Source: VRUE01 sp963704505 (lineage in GTDB: Bacteria; Actinomycetota; Thermoleophilia; Solirubrobacterales; 70-9). Taken from it: a stretch of DNA of 64,000 nucleotides. Below are positions 23,045 through 31,073 of this stretch, piece after piece. The stretch is from positions 1,798,001 through 1,862,000 of the forward strand of contig OY969912.1 in assembly GCA_963704505.1 (NCBI GenBank), given 5' to 3'. Numbering within the stretch: position 1 is the first letter of the stretch; the number at the start of each line of letters is the position of its first letter. The notes below the pieces were generated by a model. The model saw only the letters and a list, made by a program, of their open reading frames with translations. It was not told the origin of the DNA and ran no database searches. The translations under genes were made by a program, and so were the position numbers.

Positions 23045-24292
23045 ATGCGCCGAACGTCCCGACTCCCGCTCAAGGCCGCCGTCCCGCTCTGCGCCCTGGC
23101 GCTGGTCGCGTCTGCGCTGCTCGGCACCGCCCCCGTCGCGACCGCCGCGGGCTGCGGGCACATCCACCTCCGCGTCTCCAAGCACCGGGTGAAGCCCGGC
23201 CATGTCCTTCGGGTCAGCGGCACCACCTGCAAGGCCAGGAGCGAGCGTCCCCGCGTGCTGCGGATCAAGCTGCGCACCCGGCACGGCTGGCAGAAGATCG
23301 GCATCTCGCGGACCCGCTCCACCGGTCACTTCTCACGCCGGGTGAGGGTCCCCGAGCCGGGGCAGGCCGAGGCGAGGACCAGCACCGCCCGGATCCAGGT
23401 CGTCGCTCCCGACGCTCAGTCCCCGAGCGTCCCGATCAAGGTCACCGACCCGAGTGCCAACTGCCCGCTCGACGAACCGGGCTCGACGATCGGGGCAACC
23501 GTCCAGGGCTGCAGGCTGGTCGCCTCCGACACCGCCTCCGAACAGAGCCCGATGTCCTTCTGGGGCCGGGTCGACTGCGGCGTCTGGCCCAATCTCGCCA
23601 CCGATCGCCCGGAACGCCCGACCAGCGGCGGCGACACCCACCCGACCGCGACCGGCGAAGCGCAAGGCGACTCGGACTTCCGCCGGATGACCGTCTTCGA
23701 CGGCGACGACGTCGCCGGCGAGCGCTGCGAGCTCGGCCTCAACGACAGCCAGGAAGGGCCGACCGCTTTCTACAAGGAGGGCGACCGCCGCGTCACCTAC
23801 GTCTCGATCCGGCTCCCTGAAAACTTCCCCCTCGACGCCGAAGCCTGGCAGACAATCCTGCAGATGAAGCAGGCCCAGCCGGCGAATAACGGCGGCGGCG
23901 TCCCGATCCTCTTCATGGAGGCGTTCGACGGGACGTACTTCATCGATTCGGATCACGGCATCCACTGGGAATTCCCGGCGCAGAAGAACGTCTGGACCCG
24001 ATTCATGTTCGACGTGACCTACTCGCAGGACCCGAGTAAGGGAAGCGTCGAGGTCGCCGCCGACCTCAACGACGATGGTGACTTCGACGATCCCGGAGAG
24101 CGCAGCCCGCGGGTCCAGACCGCGACGATGCGCGCCGAGACCCCGGGTCCGGACGACACGATCGCGCCCGGGGCGTCGATTCCCGACCATCTTCGCGCCG
24201 GCATCTACCACGACCCGAGCATCCCCTGTCCTCGCCCGGTCGGCTGCTCGACCGAGATCGACAACGTCCAGGTCGTCGCGCCGACACAGTAA
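23045..24292 (+). CDS. Secreted jelly-roll protein, polysaccharide-lyase-like
   Basis: A 415-residue exported protein. The signal peptide is at 1-34 (AAVPLCALALVASALLG...ATAAG). A short beta domain (35-125) with VSKHRVKPGHVLRVSGTTC follows, then a jelly-roll domain (about 150-415). The block ERCELGLND, YVSIRLPENFPLD, WQTILQMKQAQP and a Gly-rich loop resembles heparin-lyase-I/PL20-type beta-jelly-roll proteins, where such Arg/Gln/Lys sites meet uronate polymers. The catalytic set is not certain, so it may be a lyase or a binding protein. It sits within the polysaccharide locus, which includes a glucuronyl-epimerase-like gene. Confidence 0.6.
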   Translation: MRRTSRLPLKAAVPLCALALVASALLGTAPVATAAGCGHIHLRVSKHRVKPGHVLRVSGTTCKARSERPRVLRIKLRTRHGWQKIGISRTRSTGHFSRRVRVPEPGQAEARTSTARIQVVAPDAQSPSVPIKVTDPSANCPLDEPGSTIGATVQGCRLVASDTASEQSPMSFWGRVDCGVWPNLATDRPERPTSGGDTHPTATGEAQGDSDFRRMTVFDGDDVAGERCELGLNDSQEGPTAFYKEGDRRVTYVSIRLPENFPLDAEAWQTILQMKQAQPANNGGGVPILFMEAFDGTYFIDSDHGIHWEFPAQKNVWTRFMFDVTYSQDPSKGSVEVAADLNDDGDFDDPGERSPRVQTATMRAETPGPDDTIAPGASIPDHLRAGIYHDPSIPCPRPVGCSTEIDNVQVVAPTQ

Positions 24293-24323
24293 GTAGTCGT
24301 ACCCCTCGAGCGTTGATGTTCCG

Positions 24324-27035
24324 ATGGGGATCTCGATAATCGAAGGCTTGCGTGCCCGCGGAACGATCGCCCTGCTCGTCTCGACGGGCGCCGCTCTCGC
24401 CTGTCTGGGGCCCGGCGCCGGTGGTGCCGGCGCCGCCTACCTGACCGTTCCGGAAGGCTTCCGAGCGACAACTCTTCATATTCCGCGCGCCGAAGGCGGC
24501 TCGACCGACTTCGCGCACACGCTTCAGTACCCGACCGCGATCGACTTCGGGCCGGAAGGCGAAATGTTCATCGCCGAGCGGAACGGCCGCGTCAAGCTCC
24601 TCTCATCGGTCGACGACGTGACCCCGACCCTGATCGCCGACATCAACCCCGACGTGATGGGTCGCGGGGACCGCGGGATCCTGGGCATGAAGCTCGACCC
24701 CGAATTCCCGGCGAAGCCCTACCTGTACCTGCTCTACACGCACGACGCGCCGATCGGCGGGCAGTCGCCGTCCAAATCGGACGACATCTCGGGTGCCGAC
24801 TACTGCAACGAGGGCCCTCCGTTCACCGACTGCGTCGCCAGCGGCCGCGTCGTGCGCCTCACGCTCGATCCCGAGACCGACATCCCCGAAGGGGGTGTCC
24901 AGCATCCGACCCAGGACATCCTCGTCGAAAGCTGGTGCCAGCAGTTCACCAGCCACTCGATCGGCGACCTCGAGTTCGACTCGTCGGGGGCGCTGCTGGT
25001 CGGCGGCGGCGACGGGGCCAGCTGGGAAGTCGCCGACAACGGCCAGTTCGCGAACGCCTGCGGTGATCCGCCGAAGGCGGGCGGCTCGCTGCGCGCCCAG
25101 GACGTGCGCACGCCCGAAACCCCGTCGGACCCGACCGACTACAACGGCTCGATCATCCGCATCGACCCCGCGACGGGGGACCCGCTGCCGGACAATCCGC
25201 TCTTCGAAGGCGCCGACGTCAGGGCGCGCCGAACCCTCGCCTACGGGCTGCGCAACCCGTTCCGATTCGAGATCCGGCCCGGTACGGACGAACTCGTCAT
25301 CGGCGACGTCGGTTGGTACACCTGGGAGGAGCTCGACCGGGCGCTCTCCCCGCCTCCCCCTGCTCAGCCGGCGCTGAACTTCGGCTGGCCCTGTTACGAG
25401 GGCAACGCCCCCGAGCCGGACTGGGCCAATCTCGCCCAGAGCGGACAGGCGCCGCTCTGCAAGTCCCTCTACGAAGAACCCGGCGCGGTGACGCCGCCCT
25501 TCTTCACCTACGTCCACGAAAAAGCGGGGCTCTTCCCTGGCGACACCTGCTCGCAGCTGCCGGGCAGCGCCACCTCGGGGCTCGCCTTCTACGAGCCGCC
25601 CGAAGGCTCTCCCGCCAACGAGTTCCCCGCTTCCTACGATGGCGCGCTCTTCATCGCGGACTCCTCGCGCGGCTGCATCTGGGCCATGAAAGCGGGCCCC
25701 GACGGGTCCCCCGACCCGACTAGCATCTCCAACTTCGTCACCCCCGGGGGTGGGGGCCTCGGCGTGTTCACGCCGGTCGACATCACCCTCGGCCCGGACG
25801 GCGACCTCTACGTGCCCAACTTCTTCGACAGCAGCATCGTCCGCATCGGCTACTCGTCTGGAGGCCAGTCGCCGGTCGCGAAAATCGCCGCGAGCCCGGC
25901 CTATGGGGCCGATGACCCGGACCCTCTGGAAGTCGAGTTCGACGCTTCCGAATCCAGCGACCCCGACCAGGGGGACCACCTGCACTACGCCTGGGACCTC
26001 GACGGTGACGGCGAATTCGACGACGGGGCCGACGAAGCGACAGTCGCGGCTACCTACGGCGGCGACGAAAACGTCGTCGCCCAGGTCAGGGTGACCGACG
26101 AAGCCGAAAACGCCGACGTCGCCGACGCGACGATCTACCCCGGGGACCTCGGCCCGCCGGTCCCGGAGGTCACGGTCGACGAAGACCCGTGGACGGTCGG
26201 CGATGAAATTCCCTTTTCCGCCAAAGCGACGGATCTCGACGGCGAAAACGTCTCGCTGAGCTGGAACATCGTCATCCGACACTGTCCTTCCGGAGGGGAC
26301 GAGTGCCACTCTCACCCGCTCACCTCGGTCAATGGAGATCACGGGATGCTGGTTGCGCCATCGCACGAGTTTCCGTCCCACCTCCAGCTGACCCTCACCG
26401 CCCGCGACGAGCGCGGCCTCTCCACGCAGGTGACGAAGGACCTCTATCCGAAGGTCGTCCCGGTCGAATTGCTCAGCGACCCGGCCGGCGTCCCGCTCAC
26501 GTTCGACGCCGAAGCCCTGCCCTCGCCCCTTACCGGGCAGATGATCGCCGGCGGCAGTGCCAACGTCTCGGCTCCCGCGGTGTATGCGGCGGACGGGCGC
26601 GAATACGAATTCGCGAATTGGTCCGACGGTGGCGAACGCTCGCACCCGGTCAGCAGCGCCGGGCCGCTGCGGCTGACCGCCTCCTACCGCCAGGTCGGGA
26701 CCGAACGTCGTGGCGACGGGGTTCCCGGCGGCGGAGGCGGGTCGGAGGCCGGGGTGCCGCCGTCCCTCGGTCTGCGGATCCGCTCCCGGCCCGCGGGCGT
26801 GCGGATCGGCGTCGACCGCGGACGCAGGAAGACCCCCTTCGATCTCACCCTTCTCGGCGGCGAAGAGCCGAGGCTGGTCGCCCCGGAGAGCGTCCGGAGG
26901 AACGGCCGCCACCTCCGCTTCCGCCGTTGGTCGGACGGCGTGAAGAAGCGAGCGCGCACTTCCTCGACCGGCCACGCCTTCTACTGCGCGATCTACGGCG
27001 TCGCTCGCTCACCCTCGCGTTCCCACGGCGACTGA
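24324..27035 (+). CDS. Secreted glucose/sorbosone dehydrogenase-type beta-propeller with PKD domain
   Basis: A 903-residue exported protein. The signal peptide ends near GAGAAYLTVP. A six-bladed GSDH propeller (about 40-515) shows TAIDFGPEGEMFIAERNGRV, GDRGILGMKLDPEF, GDVGWYTWEELDRA and GPDGDLYVPNFFDSSIVRI. It is followed by a PKD-like domain (about 530-600: DASESSDPDQGDHLHYAWDL), further beta domains, and a Lys/Arg-rich end. Family members oxidise sugars with PQQ or simply bind glycans; no cytochrome domain is seen. Probably a surface protein acting on carbohydrate outside the cell. Confidence 0.82.
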   Translation: MGISIIEGLRARGTIALLVSTGAALACLGPGAGGAGAAYLTVPEGFRATTLHIPRAEGGSTDFAHTLQYPTAIDFGPEGEMFIAERNGRVKLLSSVDDVTPTLIADINPDVMGRGDRGILGMKLDPEFPAKPYLYLLYTHDAPIGGQSPSKSDDISGADYCNEGPPFTDCVASGRVVRLTLDPETDIPEGGVQHPTQDILVESWCQQFTSHSIGDLEFDSSGALLVGGGDGASWEVADNGQFANACGDPPKAGGSLRAQDVRTPETPSDPTDYNGSIIRIDPATGDPLPDNPLFEGADVRARRTLAYGLRNPFRFEIRPGTDELVIGDVGWYTWEELDRALSPPPPAQPALNFGWPCYEGNAPEPDWANLAQSGQAPLCKSLYEEPGAVTPPFFTYVHEKAGLFPGDTCSQLPGSATSGLAFYEPPEGSPANEFPASYDGALFIADSSRGCIWAMKAGPDGSPDPTSISNFVTPGGGGLGVFTPVDITLGPDGDLYVPNFFDSSIVRIGYSSGGQSPVAKIAASPAYGADDPDPLEVEFDASESSDPDQGDHLHYAWDLDGDGEFDDGADEATVAATYGGDENVVAQVRVTDEAENADVADATIYPGDLGPPVPEVTVDEDPWTVGDEIPFSAKATDLDGENVSLSWNIVIRHCPSGGDECHSHPLTSVNGDHGMLVAPSHEFPSHLQLTLTARDERGLSTQVTKDLYPKVVPVELLSDPAGVPLTFDAEALPSPLTGQMIAGGSANVSAPAVYAADGREYEFANWSDGGERSHPVSSAGPLRLTASYRQVGTERRGDGVPGGGGGSEAGVPPSLGLRIRSRPAGVRIGVDRGRRKTPFDLTLLGGEEPRLVAPESVRRNGRHLRFRRWSDGVKKRARTSSTGHAFYCAIYGVARSPSRSHGD

Positions 27036-27040
27036 GGGAC

Positions 27041-28267
27041 GTGCGCGTCCTCATCGTCAGCCAGTACTTCGCGCCCGAGGTGACGGCCGCCAGCTTCCGC
27101 ATGGTTCCGATCGCCGAGGGCCTCGCCGCGCTCGGGCACGACGTGGAGGTCCTCTGCGAGGCGCCGAACCACCCGGAGGGCGTCTTCCACGAGGGATTCG
27201 GGGGCCGTCCGATCCAGCGCCGGGCCCAGGGGAGCGTCTCGGTGCGGCACGTCTGGGTCCGCACCTCTCCGGTGAAGACGACCCGCTCCCGGCTCGCCTT
27301 CTATGGCAGCTTCGCCGCGATGGCCGTCGCGGCCGGGGCCGCCGGCCCGCGTCCCGACGTGATCCTCGCCACCTCGCCGCCCCTGCCCGCCGCCGCCGCG
27401 GCGATGGCGATTGCCGGGATCAGGCGGGTGCCATGGGTGATGGACGTGCGCGACCCCTGGCCGGAGGCTGCCGTCGCGGTCGGCGAGCTGAGCAACCCGA
27501 GGATCATCGGCGCCCTCGAGCGGCTCGAGCGGCGCCTCTACGCCGGCGCCGCGAAGATCGTCACGGTGACCGAGCCGTTCCGCCAGGACATCGCGGCCAA
27601 GCTCGACGACCCGGGAAAGATCGCGATCGTCCCCAACGGCACCACCCGCGCCTGGCTCGAGGTCGGCGAAACCGAGGTCGACCGGGGCGATCTGGACATG
27701 CCATCCGACAAATTCGTCTGGACCTACGCCGGCAACGTCGGCCTCGCCCAGGGGCTCGACACGGCGCTCGCCGCGGCCGCGGAGCTCGGCGACGGCTTCC
27801 AGCTCCAGGTTGTCGGCGACGGCCCGAAGCGAGCCGAGCTCGAAGAGCAGGCCGCCGCCGGCACGCCCGCCGCCGTCCGGTTTCGCGGGCTGGTCTCACC
27901 GGAGGAGGCCGGCCGGCGGCTGCGGGCCTCCGACGCGATCCTCGTCTCCCTCGGTGCCGACCCGGCGCTGAGCAAGTTCGTGCCTTCGAAGATGTTCGAC
28001 GGCTGCGCGGTCGGCCGCCCCGTGATCCTCTGCACGACGGGGGAGTCAAGGCGCCTCGCCGAAGGAGCCGACGCGGTGCTGCCGGTGGACCCGGGCAACC
28101 CCTCGGCGCTCGCCTCGGCGGTTCGGAGGCTGCGCGACGAGGCGGACCTGCGGGAACGCCTGGTCGCCAACGGCCGCGCCTTCGCCGGCGAGTACCTGCG
28201 TGAGCGCCAGGTCGAGCGGCTCGAGGGAATCCTCGAGGGCGCTATCGGGAGTCGGCTCGGGGGCTGA
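27041..28267 (+). CDS. Glycosyltransferase family 4 (WbuB/WcaI-like)
   Basis: A 408-residue GT-B protein. GTG 27041 is chosen because it starts VRVLIVSQYFAPEVTAASFR, the classic beginning of WbuB/WcaI-type enzymes. The C half shows FVWTYAGNVGLAQGLD, VVGDGPKRAEL and the acceptor loop VPSKMFDGCAVGRPVIL. It starts five bases after the preceding stop, and its 3-prime end overlaps the opposing GT2 gene by 26 bases. Likely adds an N-acetylhexosamine-type sugar, as WbuB relatives do; donor not provable. Confidence 0.88.
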   Translation: MRVLIVSQYFAPEVTAASFRMVPIAEGLAALGHDVEVLCEAPNHPEGVFHEGFGGRPIQRRAQGSVSVRHVWVRTSPVKTTRSRLAFYGSFAAMAVAAGAAGPRPDVILATSPPLPAAAAAMAIAGIRRVPWVMDVRDPWPEAAVAVGELSNPRIIGALERLERRLYAGAAKIVTVTEPFRQDIAAKLDDPGKIAIVPNGTTRAWLEVGETEVDRGDLDMPSDKFVWTYAGNVGLAQGLDTALAAAAELGDGFQLQVVGDGPKRAELEEQAAAGTPAAVRFRGLVSPEEAGRRLRASDAILVSLGADPALSKFVPSKMFDGCAVGRPVILCTTGESRRLAEGADAVLPVDPGNPSALASAVRRLRDEADLRERLVANGRAFAGEYLRERQVERLEGILEGAIGSRLGG

Positions 28268-29207
28268 AGTCGAAGCCGGGGAGGGCCTCGGCGACCTCGG
28301 CGGGCACCCCGTCGTGCCAGACCGAGCCGGGCGCGACCCGCTTGCGCAGCGCGCCGAGCCCGCCTCTCAGTCGCCAGCGCAGGGCGAGCAGGCTGCTGTC
28401 GTCGCCGTCGGCCTCGATTTCGCGGTCGGTCTCGGCAATCCGGGCGACCGCCGCCCGGCGCACGTCCTCGGGAACGTCGAGCCGCTCGGCGACGATCTCG
28501 TAGACCCCCCTGAGGTTGCGGAGCATCGAGCTGAGGTCGCTCGACAGTGAGGCGGGGCGGTCGCGCTGGATCGCCAGCCGCCCGGGCACCCGCGGGGCGG
28601 GGCGGCCCGCGGCGAGGAGGCGCAGCCAGAGCACGTAGTCCTCGGCCGCGTCGAGGTCCTCATCGATTCCGCCTACCTCTTCGAAGGCCGCCCGGTCTAT
28701 CGCGGTCAGCCCGAAGACCCAGTTCGCCGGCAGCAGCGCGAGCAGCATCTGGTGAGGGTCCTCGGGCGGGGTCGCGGGCGCACCCAGGTATTCGCTGACG
28801 CTGCGGCGGAAGAAGCGGCCGCTCTCGACCTGGAGCCACCAGGCGTCGGTGTAGGCGAAGCCGGCGCCCGGGGTCGCGTCGAGCGCCGTCCCCATTCGCT
28901 CGAGGAAGGTCGGGAGCCAGAGGTCGTCGGCGTCGATCAGGGCGAGGCGCGGGGCGTGCGCCGCCGACGCCCCCGCGTTGATGGACGCGGCCACGCCTCG
29001 GTTGGGCTGCTGGATCATCCGCACCCGCGGATCGGAGACCTTCCGCACAACCTCGGCGGTCGCGTCGGTGGAGCCGTCGTCGACGACGATCAGCTCGAAA
29101 TCCTCGAAGGTCTGGCCGAGAACGGAGCCGATTGCGTCGCCGATCAGGCGCTCCTCGTTGTAGGCCTTGAGGATGACGCTGAAGGCGGGTGCCCCGGGGG
29201 CGCTCAC
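28242..29207 (-). CDS. Glycosyltransferase family 2
   Basis: A 321-residue GT-A enzyme. GTG 29207 overlaps the flippase stop by four bases and begins MSAPGAPAFSVILKAYNEERLI. Typical motifs are FELIVVDDGSTDAT and the metal-binding ALIDADDLW, with acceptor-side GIDEDLDAAEDYVLWLRL. No membrane segments, so it acts at the cytosolic face. It is the last gene of the minus-strand operon from the epimerase-deacetylase through the flippase. The much longer reading frame upstream of 29207 is antisense noise within the flippase gene. Confidence 0.9.
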   Translation of the reverse strand: MSAPGAPAFSVILKAYNEERLIGDAIGSVLGQTFEDFELIVVDDGSTDATAEVVRKVSDPRVRMIQQPNRGVAASINAGASAAHAPRLALIDADDLWLPTFLERMGTALDATPGAGFAYTDAWWLQVESGRFFRRSVSEYLGAPATPPEDPHQMLLALLPANWVFGLTAIDRAAFEEVGGIDEDLDAAEDYVLWLRLLAAGRPAPRVPGRLAIQRDRPASLSSDLSSMLRNLRGVYEIVAERLDVPEDVRRAAVARIAETDREIEADGDDSSLLALRWRLRGGLGALRKRVAPGSVWHDGVPAEVAEALPGFDFSPRADSR

Positions 29208-30700
29208 GCCGATCCCCGCCTGAGAAGGCGGCGCCCGGTCTCGACGAGCTCCGCCGCCATCGTCGGCGCAACCAGGCGCAGGACGCCGAAGTAGATCAGC
29301 AGCCCGGCGAGCGCCTCGGCGACCAGCAGCGCCAGCCCCACGGCTGTCGAGCGGTGCGACGCATCGATCACGAGCAGTTCGAGTGGGAGCAGCACGGCGA
29401 CCATTGCCAGCGCCGCCGCGGCCGGCGGGGCCAGGGCCCTGACGTTGTCGGCGAGCGTGAAGCCGATCTGGCGCGAGGTCCTGACCAGGGCGTAGACGGC
29501 GCCGATCGTCATCCCGACCGAGAGGCCGGCGCAGACGCCGACGAGGTCGAAGGGGAGCAGCACCAGCATCGCGACGATCGATGAGATGGCGATGACGACG
29601 TGGACCCGGGTGAGCATCGCCGGCCGCCCGTCCGCTTTCAGCGCCTCGGAGGCGAAGGAGACCGGCGTGCCGGCGACCGGGATCATGACCAGCGCCATCG
29701 CCGCGTACCCCGCTTCGCGCCACGGCTCGCCGAAGAGCAGCACGGCTGAGGGAACCCCCAGCGGCAGCAGCAGCAGGCCGAGTGGGAAGGCGAGCGCGCA
29801 CATCAGGCCGAGCGAGCGCAGCGAGGCCGACCGGAACCGCTCGCGGTCGTCGGTGATCCGGGCGAAGGCCGGGAAGAGGACGTAGGAGCCCGCCTGCACG
29901 ATCAGGGACATCGGCGTCGTGACCATCCGGTCTCCGTAGCGGTACTGGCCGAGGGCGCCGGTGCCGACGAAGCGCCCGAGGAGCAGGGTCGGCACCTGCT
30001 CCGCCGCCCGCGCGACCACGTTGGTGGCGATGATGAAGCGGCCGTAGCGGACCAGCTCCCGCCACATGGCGATCGACACGTGCCGCAGGCGCGGCCGCCA
30101 GCGGACCAGGCCCCAGGAGAGCAGGACGTCGACCACGCCGGCCGCGTAGTAGCCGATCACCAGGCCCCAGGGGCCGAGCCCGTTGGAGCAGGCGATCACG
30201 GCGGCGACGCCGAGGGCGGCAGCCCCCGCGGGCTCGATCACCATCCGGCGAACGAACGAGAAGCGGCGCTGGAGGAGCGCTTCGGGGACCACCATCAGCG
30301 AACGCAGCAGCAGCAGCCCGGACATCACTGCCCCGATTTCCCCGATCCTCGAGTTGCCGAAGAAGTGGCCGAGCAGCGGCGAGCAGGCGAGGGCGAGGAG
30401 GCTGAGCCCGAAGCCGCCGACGACCGTCGCCACGACCGCGGTGCTGGCCGCCTCGTCGATCGGGTCCGGGCGGTGGATGAGGGCGGCCATCATCCCCGAC
30501 TCGGCAAAGACGAGGCCGGTGCTGACGACCAGCGCCCCGGCCGCGAATTCGCCGAAATCGGCGGGGGTCGCGAGCCGCGAGAGCGCCAGGTAGAAGCCGA
30601 GCGTGATCACCTGCGCGAGCACGAAGCCGACTCCGGCCATGCCCGCTCCGCGGACGACGGTGTCCGAGAGGTTTGTCGGCTCGAGCTCGGGCTCGGTCAT
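29204..30700 (-). CDS. Wzx-type polysaccharide flippase (MOP superfamily)
   Basis: A 498-residue integral membrane protein with about 12-14 hydrophobic helices. It begins with GAGMAGVGFVLAQVITLGFYLALSRLATPADFGEFAAG, the start pattern of polysaccharide-export flippases, and later has GALGQYRYGDRMVTTPMSLI. It would move the undecaprenyl-linked repeat unit across the membrane for the Wzy-type polymerase encoded nearby. ATG 30700 lies 10 bases after the epimerase-deacetylase remnant and overlaps the GT2 gene downstream. Confidence 0.9.
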   Translation of the reverse strand: MTEPELEPTNLSDTVVRGAGMAGVGFVLAQVITLGFYLALSRLATPADFGEFAAGALVVSTGLVFAESGMMAALIHRPDPIDEAASTAVVATVVGGFGLSLLALACSPLLGHFFGNSRIGEIGAVMSGLLLLRSLMVVPEALLQRRFSFVRRMVIEPAGAAALGVAAVIACSNGLGPWGLVIGYYAAGVVDVLLSWGLVRWRPRLRHVSIAMWRELVRYGRFIIATNVVARAAEQVPTLLLGRFVGTGALGQYRYGDRMVTTPMSLIVQAGSYVLFPAFARITDDRERFRSASLRSLGLMCALAFPLGLLLLPLGVPSAVLLFGEPWREAGYAAMALVMIPVAGTPVSFASEALKADGRPAMLTRVHVVIAISSIVAMLVLLPFDLVGVCAGLSVGMTIGAVYALVRTSRQIGFTLADNVRALAPPAAAALAMVAVLLPLELLVIDASHRSTAVGLALLVAEALAGLLIYFGVLRLVAPTMAAELVETGRRLLRRGSA

Positions 30701-30710
30701 GACCCCGGCC

Positions 30711-31073
30711 CTAGCTCACCGCAGGGTCGCTGGGCCGGAATGGGCGCACGCCGGCCGAGATCGGCGCCCATGCCCGCGAGCGCTGCAGGCGGCGGAAGGA
30801 GGGGGAGACCTTGAGTTTGAAGGAGCGGGGGCCATCGACCTGGTAGACGCCGACCCGTGGCCAGCAGAACGGCGTCGGCAGCTCGGGCGACATCGAGAGC
30901 GCCGCGGTTCCGGCGTAGCCGGCGGCCATCGCCGCTTCGGCGACCCGGCGGTCGACGTCGCCGTAGGGGTAGGCGAGGGTTTCGCAGGGGACCCCTAGGC
31001 GCCGTTCGCACTCCTCGCGCGAGGCCACCAGCTCATCGCGGAGCAGCTCGTCGTCGATCTTGGTCAGCCTGCG
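30711..31073 (-). pseudogene. Detached C-terminal part of the NodB deacetylase (out of frame)
   Basis: Read in the other frame from 31073, the sequence continues the preceding protein: RLTKIDDELLRDELVASREE, then RRLGVPCETLAYPYGD with NodB motif 3, and a C-terminal tail to the stop at 30711. A one-base insertion at 31071-31074 (CCGC instead of CCG) in the HP-R-L-T junction explains the break. Removing one C restores a continuous protein of about 610 residues. Either the gene is broken in this strain or the base is a sequencing error. A GTG at 31028 could in principle start a 105-residue peptide, but it would lack the catalytic Asp and His. Confidence 0.75.

Noticed and set aside
24603..26975. 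790-codon minus-strand frame opposite the GSDH gene
   Set aside because: Composition artefact; the plus-strand propeller and PKD motifs explain the region.
28242..30065. 607-codon reading of the GT2 gene extended upstream
   Set aside because: The part above 29207 is out-of-frame flippase sequence; the GT2 fold begins at the coupled GTG 29207.
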